The notes: generated by a model from the sequence alone, not told the origin. A stretch of DNA of 64,000 bases from Punica granatum (GCF_007655135.1 NC_045129.1:15660274-15724273), one strand, 5' to 3'. Counted from the first letter of the stretch, positions 10,781-23,426 are shown. Numbers and translations are program-made.

Positions 10781-12443
10781 TGTTGGGAATTGGTGTATGC
10801 CCTAGAGGCAATCTATAATCAGTTCTGTAATATGATATCTATTTCATTATATTACGAGGCATATCTGTTATTGTGTAGATTGCGCTAAATATGATTTTAC
10901 ACAATAATGTCCTTGGAATAGTAGGTTCAATAGGCATCAAGTGTGACTTGATTGTGAGATCCTATAATTAATGAACATTATTCCTAAATGTCCATAGTCA
11001 AAGTATTATCGTTAATTAGGACAACGATAATACGGTTAGACTAGTGTGAGTGTTGATTGATGACCAAGTCTCATAGGTCATGGATATGGAGATATCAAAT
11101 CACACCACATGTATACATTAAGAGTAATGTGTATTGGACTGATCCACCATGAGATTGCTACATGGGTTGTTACGTGACTGTCATTAGCATATCTCAAAGT
11201 GACTATAGTGTAATGGTCCTTTGACTTGAGGTCACCATAGATTCCTACATGTAATGTCATATACTTTGATACTGTCAAACGCCACTGTAACAGGATGGTT
11301 ATAAAGACAGTTATTGGGTATACCACAGAGCATGGAGAGGAATGTGAGTGATCAAGATAGGATTTTTCCCTCCTACGAAACGGGAGCGATATCTCACGGC
11401 CACTTGGTGGTTAAGTCTAAAAGTGTATGCATACCCAAATGAGTCGATATAACGATATCGAGCTCATTTGTTCTGATAGACTTAACCGGTAAACCAAGAA
11501 AAAGAGATATTGAGCCATACAAGGATGTCATCGACCATGCCTTGGGCTCAATAGAGATATAGAGGACAAAGGGATTATATTACACGGTAACGTAGGTCAC
11601 GAGGTTCGTCGAGAAATTGACTTTCCGATTACTTGAGTAACATTGATGCATTGCTAGATGCCGCTCACTGTTTGTAATATTGAAATAGAGATTTCGATAT
11701 TACTATCAACGTAATTGGGAACCTACAGGGTCACACACGACGACTAAATTGATGAGATATTTTGAAACAAACAAAATCGTCTAATAGAGATTAGATGATT
11801 TATGGTGCGATCAATTAATCGGATATTTAATGAGATTAAATTTGTCGATTAATTAGACTCGATTTATTAGATTAAATGGACACAATTGATGCACGATCCA
11901 TGTGATGACACATGGCAATTTCAAACTCTTAATTCTTTGTCCCACATCGGTGGGTTACAAATTTTCTTCCCCCCTCAGCTGCTTATAAAAAGGGGCAGTG
12001 AGGTTGTATGGATAAATGTGTGTGTGAATGTATATATATAATGTTTGTATATGCATATACTTTTTATATATAAAAAGCAACACATATTTATATGTGCTGA
12101 TATATGTGTGCGTGCATATATATGCATATAAAGTATATATATAATTTGGGTTGAATTGTTCAACTCAAATTAGGTCCATTAGTCTTAAAAATTTCGGGTG
12201 TTGCATCGGTGTTTCTTTCGAGTGTTGGTCGCTAGCACCGCCGATCTCGAAGACTCGTCGACAAAGTCGGTGTGGACACCGGTAGAGGCGTCACGCGTGG
12301 GACGCTTGGTCGACAATTTTAAATATTCCAGGTACGCTTTTATTTACTCTTATTCTTCTAGTAGGTCTTGGAATTAGTTTCACGGGTAGGAAATTTTGAA
12401 TTTCTGTTCCTTTTACGCTTCCGTAGATCCTGTGAAACTAGCA
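10781..12443 (+). repeat. 3' LTR of Copia element 1
   Basis: 1,663 bp, starting TGTTGGGAATTGG and ending GAAACTAGCA. The only difference I saw from the 5' LTR is at 11366 (T for G). Confidence 0.97.
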
Positions 12444-12448
12444 CAAAC
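12444..12448. repeat. Target-site duplication of Copia element 1 (right)
   Basis: CAAAC, matching 4444-4448. Confidence 0.95.
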
Positions 12449-12940
12449 ACCTCATAGAAGCCTATCTACCCGTAATCTAACATCCTAGACCCTATTATTA
12501 GCCACATGATTTTATATTAGGTGTTCATGGAGTGTCTGATTTCAATAAACCGTTTTGCTCACATCCCGAACCAAGTTAAATAATTATACCGAAACCGTAA
12601 ATTAAAATGTGGGAACTTAAGGAGTCCTCCTAGGAGTCGGTGAGGGTGACGTCTAAGAGGGGGAGTCGGGCCCAGTTTCGTGTCTTGAAGGATCGGGGAT
12701 GAGTCGCCTTCTCGGATTCTAAGACTTCCCTTTGATCGGAAACCTACAAGATAAATATTAAGAAATCAAGTGTTTGAGTGTGTGGGGGTGGATGTTGGCG
12801 ATTTTTCAGCTGATTCTCAACACAAGAGGGGAGCCCAAAAGTCCTCATTGCTAAAAGTTTATCTTCTATTTATGAGGAAAAAGAGGTCGGGGTCGTTTTG
12901 TAACGTTTTCAAAAGTTTTAGGGTCAAAAATAATTTTTTT
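12449..12940 (-). mobile_element. Tat/Ogre-like LTR, copy A, part 3 of 3
   Basis: Resumes the match to copy B (21090-21586), for example CTATCTACCCGTAATCTAAC and GGTGTTCATGGAGTGTC. The match fades at about 12940. The remaining part of the LTR that copy B has (after 21586) is not found here, so copy A is truncated or rearranged. Confidence 0.55.
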
Positions 12941-13197
12941 CAAAAACCCGAGCCGAAAATGGGTACTTAGGGCTGGCCCTCTTCAATCCAACGTCCATAG
13001 GGTGGTGAGTCAAAGACAAAAAGTACCTATTTGACGGTCCAACTTGGTCTTGTCAAAATTTCATTTAGCGAGTCCTTTGCCTTTGATTTTGTCCCCTTTT
13101 TCACACCCATTTTCCTCTTGTTCTTTGGGTTTCGTGTTGAAAAAGAAAGAAAAATGTAACCCAATGCAAGAATTTTAAAAGTAAAATGTGCATGTGT

Positions 13198-13595
13198 GAG
13201 GTTTTGGTACTGAAAAAGTAAAGAAAACCCCATGTACGAGGTTTCGTTGCTAGAAAACCAATGTTACTAGAAAAGTAAATGAACCCCCACGTACGAGGTT
13301 CTAGTGCTAGAAAAGTAAATGAACCTCCATCTACAAGGCGCCAGTGTTGGAAAAGCAAGAATACCTCTGTGCACGAGGTTCCGACGTTGGAAAAGTAAAG
13401 GAACCCCTCATGTACGAGGTTCCAGTGTTGAAAAAGTAAAGGAACCCCCATGTACAAGGTTCCGGTGCATGAAAAGTAAGGGAACCTCCTCGTGTACGAG
13501 TTTCTGGTGTAGGAAAAGTAAGGGAACCTCCTCGTGTACGAGGTTCCGCTGTTGGAAAAGTAAAGGAACCCTCGTGTACGAGGTTCCGATATTCA
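13198..13595. repeat. Tandem array, ~41-44 bp unit, about nine units
   Basis: The unit reads roughly GAAAAGTAAAGGAACC, then CCTCGTGTACGAGGTTCC and GTGTTG. It recurs from about 13198 to 13595 with decay toward the left. Open frames on both strands across it follow from the repeat lacking stops. It lies between LTR copy A and the Tat gag remnant, so it is probably internal retrotransposon sequence. Confidence 0.85.
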
Positions 13596-13639
13596 TGCCT
13601 CTAGTGTGAGCGTTTTGTGCAAGAAGATAAAAGGGTGTC

Positions 13640-14090
13640 TTCAGCTTTTGTGATTTTGGATAGGTATTATTACCATTTCCGTCAATGCTTGTACCGTCAT
13701 GACAGACATTGCGATTCATCTCCATCAACCTTTATGTTTGGCGTGGGTATTGTGATTGAACTGTCAGCTTTCGCTGTGAATGCTCCATCTAGTTCTTTAC
13801 TTTGTCGGGAAGTGCGATTCATTTGTTTCGATTGGCTCCTACACTTGACACAAACGTTGTTATTTTTCCATCAACTTCTACACTTGCGTGGAAGTTGAGA
13901 TTTAGCCGTCTACTTCCTTACTTTATCGGGAAGTGCGAATAATTTGTTGTCGTCAGCTCCTAAGCTTGGCACAGATGATGCAATATTTTTCGTCAACCTC
14001 TATGCTTAGTGTGGAAGTTGCGATTTAGCCATTTACTTCCTTACTTTGTTGGGAAGTAGATTGATTTGTTTCTTTTAGCTCCTACCTTGG
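13640..14090. repeat. Diverged ~125-bp repeats
   Basis: Phrases such as TACTTTGTCGGGAAGTGCGA (13798 and near 13920), CACTTGCGTGGAAGTTG and TTAGCC(G/A)T(C/T)TACTTCC return with a spacing of about 125 bp, three times. Confidence 0.6.
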
Positions 14091-14094
14091 CGTG

Positions 14095-14430
14095 GATACT
14101 GCAATTTTTTTTGCGGATGCTGCGATTTTGCCCTACCTGATGTGAAATCTTAAAAGCGATTTTGCTCCACTTGATGGGGAATAAAGTCTTGGTGGGAATT
14201 TGAAAAAGATTTTGCCCCAACTGAGAATCTTCAAAAACGATTTTCCTCCATTAGGGCTCATGAAAATGATTTTGCCCTGACTGGTGGGAAATTAGAAACC
14301 AGTTTTGCCCCGTATGGCGGGGTTTAGAAAAGTTTTGTTCCACTTGGTGGGACCTTTTGAAAGCATTTTGCCCCCATGGTAGGGTTTCGAAAAGTTTTTT
14401 CCCACTTGATTGGACCTTTTGAAAGCACTT
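14095..14430. repeat. Short-period diverged repeats ('GATTTTGCCCCACTTGATGGG')
   Basis: GATTTTGCCC and CCACTTG(A/G)TGGGA phrases recur about eight times with irregular spacing. No coding capacity is seen. Confidence 0.55.
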
Positions 14431-17168
14431 TGCCCCCTTTGAGGCTTCATGATGACTTCAACCCACTTGGGACCTCGGGAGATGGTGCGTCTGTTATGTC
14501 ATTTTGTCCAGTCGGATCCCGATCTTTACTTATTTCACCATGACTGCGCGTCGAGATTCAATAAAGGTAAAATGGATTGCAAGTAGATCATGATATCTCA
14601 AGTAAAGACTCCCTATACTCAATGGAGTGCAAGCTATACCCGTGTGCATATACCTTCGTTCGGCTAAGACAATTCCACAAGGTGGAGCAAGGGCTGAGGC
14701 TGTAGTTTCAAATCCAACTTGGTTATGAGAATAGAGCATTCTTTGAAATGATCCCTAGCCACCTAAATGACCTTCGATGGGCATTGTTTCGAAATTTATT
14801 AAAAGGATGTGTGTTTCTCATGTCGCTTTGAAAACATTTTGAAATTCTTTTATTGACAAATTTGGCGTGTCAAAATCATGCCCCATTTAGATGGTACTTT
14901 TCCTTTTGATTTTGTTTTTGCTAAATGCAAGGCATTTTGCACTTTCAAAAAAGCTCTCGCGCTAAGAAATGAGACTATAAGGTGATACCCGAAAGTCAAC
15001 TTTAGCAGGCAAGGATCATGGGAAGTCTTCTCCCTTGGAGAAATTTGCCTTGTCACTATAGCTCAAACTCATTATGCGAGGATAATTTAGTTCACCATGC
15101 GAGGCAAGGAATTGGAGCGGCTTTACTCATCGTGGGTGGGATCGCTCGCTCTCGTCCTTTCTATAATGGGGTTGTCACTCATCCTAGCCATCCCTCAGAC
15201 CTAGAGTCAATAAAAGTGTTTTAATGATTTTCAACAATACGTGCTCTTGCATGAATTTTGGTATAAATGCACACAACCAATCACAGAGGATCCTTTGGAA
15301 TGGGAGTGTGATGTTTGGTTATGAAAGGGAGGCCCATATATGGGAGGGGAGTGAGGCTTCTGGACTGGTATCACACCTACCTTCTTCTATCAAATTTTCT
15401 TTGTGATCAATTGCCCTAATACCCCTAAAAGGCATTAGAAATTAGAATGGGCTTTCTTGGGGTCGTAGCGCAGGGTAGGCCAAGAGTGAAGAAGAGAAAT
15501 TGGTCTTGTTAGCTCAAATGAATATTTATGTGGGGTATAGAGCTGGTCACCATCTTCAAGCGACCTTTATTTCTTGGGATCGTCATGCTTTGTGGACTTT
15601 GCTTAGAATTATTGTCTTCTCTTGGAGCTTGCACTTTTGCTTATGATTTGTTTTCGTCACATCCTTGTTTGTGAATTTTCATTTTTGCTTACGCTTTCAT
15701 TTTTTAGGTGTTTTCTTTTGTTCGTCTTTGTCCGTTGTGATTTTTTTTTTGAGAATTTCCTTTGATGCTTTCAGCTCTTTGCGGCCTTCGTATGACCTTT
15801 ATCGCTTCTGAGTTGCCATAATTTGCCCTAGTGTGGGGATGGTCACCCAGACGAGACTAGCAAAATTATTCTTCCTTTTGTGGCTTGGGGTGACTATGGA
15901 TATGAGTGTGTGCAAAGAATGAAGGAAATGTCGTTTGTCATCTTAATGACGCATTCTAATCCCTAATTCATCTAATTATAATTGGATTAGCCACTCGAAT
16001 CCCCAGTTTATTTAGAGGAGGATATTTTGATTTTTTTTTAGAGACTCGATCTGGTTCGAGGGTATTAGTGTTTGAGTTAAGGGAAAAATATGTCTTTGAT
16101 CCCTTCGGCTGTGCCATCACCTTATGAAGGGCTTTACTATAATGCCAAAATTGATGTGTTGACCGATAAAGAAAATACCCCCTCGATCTCATGGTGGAGG
16201 GGAACCTAACCATTATGTAGCTGAACAAATTTCTGCTATCCCAGGCAGTGGGCCTTATTTGCTCTAATTCGATTAGGATGGCGCTTGGTGACACCTCATT
16301 ATTCTCGCAAAACAGAGTATGCCCTCACTTTTCTCAAGGTAGTCGGCCCTCTCTTGTTATTTGTGGTGCTATCTTACCTTTAAAGTTGATTTATATAGGC
16401 ATAAAATTGTAGTCTAAAATCGTGGATCAAAGGACTTTTCCCCGTAAATGCCTTTATTCGCAAACTTTTGTTGGAAACGAGTTTTTTGAGATTGCATTTT
16501 GACAGTTTAAAGGCACATTTAGAGTGGTTTGGTGATGTTTTGGAAATGCATTTTTTTTCGGAAACATCCCCTTGATAATCGTAAATCTATTGTGCCGAGA
16601 AGATCATCCTGTGGCCATGGCTCGCACTAAGAATCTTAGAATCGTAACTCTCGGTCCAGGTCGATCGACTGTCCTTCAAACTCTTGCTTTTCTTTCTTAA
16701 GGGACTTGGGAACATAGTCTACAAGTGGGTTGAAGAGAATCATGAATCTTGCTCTTGTAAGAGAAATGCTCCGTGGAGGTTCAATCACCCTTGTCATGTT
16801 ATGTTCCTTGCAGGGAAGAGAAGAAATGAATGAACGAGCTTTTAACATTTAAAGGTTCAAACTCATTATACAAGTAGTGAAATTTTCTTGTCCGAAGTTC
16901 CTAATTCCAACTTCCTTATAATTTTTTTTTTCAAAAACGTCCTGATGGATTAATTTTATTCGGAATGTGAGGTCGATTTTTTTTTCAAAATGTTTTATGT
17001 TCCTTGTGACACTCCTTTAATTTGATCTTTTAGGCAAGGAAATTCGGAGCTTTTTTGTAAAAAGTGCACAATTTTTGCATTTTAGGAACTCCCCTTAGCA
17101 TAACAATTCATTGATACTGAAGATAAGAAAGGACAATGAGTAAGCTAAGGGCAGTTCGAATCCCCTTT
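14431..17168. other. Degenerate retrotransposon interior, no gene recognised
   Basis: Only short open frames on both strands, no recognisable domain and no RNA gene. Its place between a tandem-repeat zone and the minus-strand gag remnant suggests the decayed downstream part of a Tat/Ogre-like element. Pol domains were looked for and not seen. Confidence 0.4.
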
Positions 17169-18942
17169 TTAGACATTATCGACCACATTTCCTTCAGTGA
17201 CGGAGATATCTTCTTCCACGATCAAGTTTTGTACCTTGTGCTTGAATTTGAGGCATTCATCCAAGGAGTGGTCTACAGTTCCCATATGGAAGTCGCAAAT
17301 AGCATGTGGACTTATCATTAGGTAGGAAATGCTAGACCGGAAGGGTACCGATGTGATGAATTTTGCTTCAAGCAAAATTCGAAAAATCATGTACATGGAC
17401 ATTGGATGAGAGTGAATTGCCCTTGGACCTTTGTCTTCTTTGAGACGGGTCGCTCATTAGGGCCCGACTCCTTCCCTGCAAACATCAGAGTGATGCCTCG
17501 ACTTTGATCGGGCACTGCTACTGTGCCGGTGGGTTCCATACGTGGTAGTCTTGGCAAGGTCTCTCAGGTTCCAGATATGCTTATCCCCTCGCTTCGTGAG
17601 TGAACTTCTCTAGAGGCCTTACAACCTTAATTTGCTCAAACCAACTTAGGACCCTGGCAATCTTCAAAATTGGGGCACTCCTTAGGACTGGGATTCCCGA
17701 AGTTTGGGTAGATAAACCGGCTAAGCCGCTTTATGCGAGACACTGTGATGATTAGGGACTTGTCGCCTTTGTTGACTGCGTTTTCCCATGAATATTGTCC
17801 ATGCACCAGTTAGAACTGGGGCAGTATGTGTCTTGATACTCCATGAGATTCAGGATTTTGACACATAAACCTGCGAGGTTATCAATTGACTGTTCGATCT
17901 TCGTTAGCCTATGTTCAATCGTGTCTCTCCCCTCATTTCGTATCACGGCACAGAGATTATCTTCCTCACGACCGGTTCGGATTACCCCTGTGTCAATGAA
18001 CTTTTGGATCTCATCACGAATCTCTGGTTCACTTCCCTTAAAATCTCGAAGGTATCCTGCCTTTCTCAAGTGTATGAACATTTCGACGAGTGACATGGGT
18101 AAGGTGTCTACATCAAAGATGTGGCAAGCCTCATCATCTGTTGAAATCAAGTTAATTGATTCTAAGTGCTCCTCAATCCCCTGCTTTCCTTCCTGAAATA
18201 AGGACTCTACTTCAGGATGTCCTTCATCAATCAAATCATGGATCTTCCTAAAATGGAATGCCCACATGCTCCCTTGTGGGATTCGCAACTTGCGTTGGGA
18301 TCCAAGTTCGAGTATCTGGTGCCTGACTGGAACCTCTCTAGCTTGACGAGTCCTTTATCGAGAAGTTAGGCAAACATGTCCGAGATAGGCATTGACAATG
18401 GGGTGAATTGCCGAGTCGGTCTCACTTTCAGCATCGCCTTTGTCTGTTACGGCATCATTCTCCGACTCGGTTGAAACTGTAGGTTGTTGGGGTAGATTAC
18501 TCCAATTGTGGGATTTTTATAGGCTTTGCTTACTGAACTTGGTTTTTTAGGGGGATTGTTGATCCTGCACGCAAATGCCATATTCCCAAAATTCTCCTAC
18601 TTGTAGCAACCTAGAGAAGGATGCATCGACGTGGGCTATCAAGTGAGAGTAGAACAATCCTTCAAGAGTGCCAATGAAAATTGGGATTAAATCCCTTTCG
18701 AGGATAGGGGGCCGATATTGACTGCTTTCTTTTTCCATGCCTTCATATAGTCTCTGAAGGATTAACAAACTTCTGACAGGCATGACATTGTCAATCGTTG
18801 GATGATCACCAATGTCAATTGAGGGGTCGAAGTGGTTAGGAAATCCTTGCGGTGTCTTAGTCAGGAATCTCCAACCTCAATTTGGCATGATGTGCGGGGA
18901 CATAAACTCATCGAAAGGTGCAACAAGAATATCGCTCTCCAT
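17169..18942 (-). pseudogene. Tat/Ogre-like Gypsy gag remnant
   Basis: Read on the minus strand from ATG at 18942 (MESDILVAPFDEFM), the frame has one TGA, then continues into a capsid-like segment (18783-18547) with LYEGMEKESSQY, IPIFIGTLEGLFYSHLI and SFSRLLQVGE, which match the Tat-type gag pattern 'vFlgTL...Yy.HLiG...sFsdlie.Ge'. Next is a 178-codon open segment (18288-17752) that I do not recognise. Then, in another frame at 17402-17169, comes CDFHMGTVDHSLDECLKFKH, the family's 'CayH.g..GHtteDC..fKhkvq' zinc-knuckle-like block. The frame changes and stop show it is inactive. It lies just inside a PBS at 19638-19653 and LTR copy B, as expected for gag of a minus-strand element. Confidence 0.65.
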
Positions 18943-19637
18943 CTTCACCAAAATGGATAATGAAACGAGTTAAGCGAGATTTCACCGAAGTGAATGGCAT
19001 TCCCATTTTGTTTTTAGGAAACAAATGATGAGATGAAAGAAATGGATATTCCACTAATTTCGGAATTACAGATTACTAATGGTTCTTGAAAGAAATACAA
19101 AAAAAGGCTCCATCGAGAGTTACGAGGACAAAGTTAATTCTACGAGCCTTGAAATCCTACTAATTACATGTTCTCTTTCCAAAAGGTAAAAAAGAGAATA
19201 AATACAACAAAAGGCCCATCCTATGCACAAAAGCAATTGAATCTATGGGTCGTGGAAAAGCACAAACAACCATACTGTTGGGTGTTTCAAGCATGCCGGG
19301 TTTTGGTCTAAGGGTAGGATCTAAGAAAGGTTCCTGAATCGGTGGTTTCCTAGCCTTGGATAGGAGATCTTGGGACCTTCCGACATATCAGAGTCTTTCG
19401 AGGTCTCGCCGGCGGTTCAACTGCTCTGGGTGTTTCACGTACTCGAATCTTCTCCTACACTCCTAGTGGGCCGGGGTTTTGCCTTTTGGAATCCTATCTT
19501 TATCCATGTGAATGCGAAATTCCCTTTCATTTCCATCCCATTGATCTAGATTTTTGGCTTAATTCATGACTAATCAACAAAGAAAAGAAAATGGGCAATT
19601 AAATACAATAATGACGAGCCCAAACCCACGATGTTCT
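18943..19637 (-). other. Leader of the minus-strand Tat/Ogre-like element
   Basis: Non-coding stretch between the PBS and the gag start. No separate feature is visible. Confidence 0.45.
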
Positions 19638-19653
19638 CAGCGGAGTCGCCAAG
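19638..19653 (-). promoter_or_regulatory. Primer-binding site of the Tat/Ogre-like element
   Basis: On the minus strand this reads TGGCGACTCCGCTGAG, very close to the TGGCGACTCCGCTGGGGA sequence typical after the 5' LTR of Tat/Ogre elements. It fixes the element's orientation and the inner end of LTR copy B at 19655. Confidence 0.7.
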
Positions 19654-19654
19654 T

Positions 19655-22600
19655 TGTTGGTACGTGGTACTAACTAGAATGAGGGACATTCGAAAATCGC
19701 ATATGGGGTTAATGGGAGTCGCCACTAGTTAATTTTAGGCTAACTAGAATCCTAGATTTCCTAAATAGAGCATGACACCAACCATCTAGGATTTTGTTGG
19801 TATTCGATCCAAAGAAACCAAGTTCGGTGGTTCTATTACAGGTTAGAAGCTCCTAAGCCAATAACCCGCCATAATCGGTAATTGTCTAAGTTGCCCATTT
19901 TATTATTTTTTTGAGTTGATTAGTCCTGATCTCATGCTCTTTCTCACACTTCTCTCGATTCACGTGTCATGAACTTAATCATTTAACCCGACAATGTGAA
20001 TTACCTAGTTAATTTCATTCCTCACACAATCATGGGATTCAATTTGATTTAAAGTGCCCAGTAACCAATTTAAAAATGCTGGAAATCAGTGGGGGCCAAT
20101 CGGCAGATTTTGGAAAGTCTGGGGCAAATGTGTAAAATATCTAAAAATGCACTAAAACGCATGTAAAATGCCCTAAAATCACCCAAAAGGCCCCAAACTC
20201 GGAGCTCAGTGCCCAGGGATCATTCTGAGAATATCCCATATGTTATGGGGCTGTTTCACAGCTTAGTAAGGTTCAGGAGCCAATCTGTAAAAACATGGAA
20301 AGTTTGAGATTGGTTCAAAAACTCCCAAAAATCACTTGAAAAGCCCCAGCTTCAATGCTTACGGCCCCGGGATCATTCTGGGAACTACCCTTGAGACTCT
20401 GGGTCAGCTTTACAGCTCGGACAAGTTTATGGACTAATCTGTAAAACTGTGAAAAGTTTGTAATAATACCTTTTGAGTGCCCAAAACTTATGAAGGAGGC
20501 CCCAAACATACAGACCATGACCCAGGGACCATGCTAAGCATGTCCTGAACATTCTGGGTCGTTCTGTAGTTCTGGAAAATTCGGGGGCCGATCTGTAAAT
20601 TCCTGAAAAGGAACAGGCTGAGCAAAAAACGAGTGGAAATCGGATTTTCCGGATGGGAAAACATGTTTTAAACCCATGGAAAACATTTGGGCTAATTTGG
20701 AAATTCTGAAAAGTTCGAAACATGCATCTGGATTGATTTGTAAAAGTCTGTAAAGTTCGGGGAAAAGGCATAATCTGAGCTGCTGCGCCCAGAAATCAAT
20801 GAAACTGAGTGTGTAACATTCAAAACTCATGAGGAGATGTGAAAAAAAATTTGAGCTGAGTTTGACGATGGATGGGGTTCGAAAAACCGATTTGGACTAA
20901 AACGAAAATGTGGGAAAAGTTAGGAAAAACAAATTTCAAGGCACTGAATCACACAAGCACGGAAGGCATGCACATTCTTCGGTCCTAAAGGTTGGATCTA
21001 GCAATTATACATGACAAACTACTCTCCTCTCTCCTTCTCTCGGCTATTCCACACTAAATACCAAACAGAGCACACATGTAACACTCACAGACACCTAGTA
21101 GAGGCCTATCTACCCGTAATCTAACATCGATCCTAAACCCGATTATTAGCCACATGATTTTATTTTAGGTGTTCATGGAGTGTCCGATTTTAATAAACCA
21201 TTTTGCTCACATGAGAACCAAGTTTAGAAATTATACCTAAACCGTAAATGGAAATGTGGGAACTTCGGGAATCCTCCTAGGAGTCAGTGAGGGTGACACA
21301 TAAGAGGGGGAGTCGGGCTTGGTTTTGTATCTCCAAGGATCAGGCATGCGTCGCCTTTACAGATTCTAAGACTTCCCCTTGATCAGAAACCTACAAGACA
21401 AATATTAAAAAACCATGTGTTTGGGTGTGTGGGGGTGGATCTTGGTGAATTTTCAGCTCATTCTCAACACATGAGGGGAGCCCAAAAATCTTCATTGCTG
21501 AAAATTCTTCTTCTATTTATAGGGGAAGAAAGGTTGTGCTCGTTTTGTAATGTTTTTAAAAGTTTCAGGATTAAAAAACAGTTTTTTACAGTTCTGGAAG
21601 CGCTACTAGACGCCAGCTGGTCCCCGAACTAGCTAGTGTAGCATGACGACACGAGCGCGATTACTAACGGTACCGGTGATATCAGGTGCGGATTACTGAT
21701 GCGGGTTTCCCGTTCAATGCAGGTGGTCATTTTCCTCCAGTGGTCCGATTTGCAATTTTTGCGAATCGAACTTAGATTTCCTGCTACGTTTTTGTCCCTG
21801 GAATGAATGAAAAACCTATTTTCGCTCTTTTCGATGTATTTTCAGGTGTAATTTGATATGAAAATATTTTATAAATCCCAAAAAATATTTTTCCCTTGAA
21901 AATCCTCTAAAAAATATTTTTGACCATGAGAAATTAATTTCCTTTTAGGCCATTTGCGTGTGAAAATCGAAAAAAAAATTCCTTATGTTCTTTGCTACGC
22001 GAGAAAGTCGATTTTTCGGTCTCAAATACTTCCTTATTCAATAAAATGCGGGAATCAAAGACATTTGAGTTTTTATCAGTCGATGAAATGAGTAGTATCT
22101 TGCTTAATTAGGATCAAACTTGGCTAATTAATCTTGATTGTACTGGGGAAAAGACTAATTACATGCTAATTGAGCTCGATTTTGTGCTAATTGAGTTGAT
22201 TTGTGTGTAATTATGTGTAATTAGTTGTAATTAAATGTGCTAATTAGGTACTAATCGGGTTTAATAGTGCTTAATTACTTATGATAGCATTTTGGACGTG
22301 TGATGATTTGGTCTAATTTGGGGTCAATTGGGTCTAATTAGGCTTAAATCGTGTGCAATGGCTTAATCACAAACTTGGTTGTGAGTAATTAGGCTCAAAT
22401 TATCTTAATTAGGTAAAATTAGCATGAAATTGGGCTTTGTAACATTTTGAAATTTTCTGTAAGATAGGCTTAGGTGAGTCATTTTGATGATTTGTTGCTC
22501 GATTAGGCCTAACTGCGTGTAATTAGCCTCCTATTGTTTGAAACCTTGCTTAATTAGGCTTAATTCACTTTAAGTAGCTCAAAATCAACCTTTTAAGCAT

Positions 22601-22859
22601 GCTAGAAATTTTCTAAAAATTCCTGATTAGGATCACTTTTTGTAGAATTTTAGGGATTAGTCAGCTAATTCATATAAATATGGTTGTGTTAGTAAAATCT
22701 AGAAAAATCGAGAAACTGTGAATAAAATAAGTAGACGTATGAAATAAACTTAGACTTTTTTAGGTTAGGGACCCTAGACCAATTTTCCTCTTCTTGGTTC
22801 TTAGGCCGATTTCTAAGTCCATTTGGCTCATCGTGTGAATGTAAACTTGAATGTATGGC
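19655..22859 (-). mobile_element. Tat/Ogre-like 5' LTR, copy B, inner part
   Basis: On the plus strand it starts TGTTGGTACGTGG, the complement of a ...CCAACA LTR end. It runs without insertion past the points where copy A is interrupted. The outer part (from about 22080) also matches copy C at 52740-54060. A solo LTR of another family interrupts it at 22860. With that insert and one TSD copy removed, the whole LTR (19655-26902) is about 3.69 kb. Confidence 0.65.
22855..22859. repeat. Target-site duplication of solo LTR 1 (left)
   Basis: ATGGC, repeated at 26411-26415 right after the solo LTR. Confidence 0.85.
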
Positions 22860-23418
22860 TGTCAGCACCCCATTTCGGTCCATCGGCTACAGAGGGGGTA
22901 AAATCGTCATTCTGTCGCCCGTATGAGGGAAGTATTTCAGATTAATTGCTCGAGCATTTGCGACTTCTGGAAATAGGACATTTTCTCAATTTAACGCCGC
23001 GTGCGTGAACGTCAAATTTCAAAATTCAGGACGAAAACTTTGGAAAATATTTTATTGCACGATATTGATCCATAAATTTTTCTAAACGCAATGTCGGTCA
23101 CGGATCATTTTTTTTGGATATCCAATTGCAAAGACGAGAATTTTAATCTCCACGCGCATTAAATTTGAATTTTCGAATTTCTAAAAAAAAAAAAAAAGGT
23201 GGCAACGGTCAGTTGACGGTTGCCTCTCCACCCTCCCCCTATTTTGTCCTCTTCTTCCTTCTTCTTCTTCCTTCCTTTGCCCCCGACTCTTCCTTCTTCT
23301 TCTCTTCTCTTCTTCTTCTTTCCAAAAAAACGAAAACCCTAACGAAAAAAAGAAAACGAAACCTTAGCCGCCACCTTCTCTACGCCTATTTCTTTCTTTT
23401 TCTTTTCTTTCAGCTGGA

Positions 23419-23426
23419 TATAAAAG
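23419..23426 (+). promoter_or_regulatory. Candidate TATA box in solo LTR 1
   Basis: TATAAAAG in GGATATAAAAGGAAAACCC, just downstream of a CT-rich stretch. It is the best promoter-like site in the LTR and suggests transcription to the right. Confidence 0.4.

Larger units (their letters stand above)
4449..12443 (+). mobile_element. Complete, young Copia LTR retrotransposon (element 1)
   Basis: An intact 7,995-bp Ty1/Copia element. In order: 1,663-bp 5' LTR, initiator-Met-type primer-binding site, ~660-bp leader, one uninterrupted gag-pol frame with domain order protease-integrase-RT-RNase H (diagnostic of Copia), polypurine tract, 1,663-bp 3' LTR. Five-base duplications (CAAAC) flank it. Reading the LTRs side by side I saw one difference (G at 5034, T at 11366), which implies a very recent insertion. 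Long LTRs and the gag N-terminus suggest the Angela/Tork side of Copia, but the clade is a guess. It sits in copy A of a Tat-like LTR. Confidence 0.97.

Noticed and set aside
13198..13595. Array considered as CRISPR-like
   Set aside because: Units are contiguous and gradually diverged; there are no unique spacers.
13101..13728. Overlapping open frames on both strands (96-118 codons)
   Set aside because: Explained by the ~42-bp tandem repeat.
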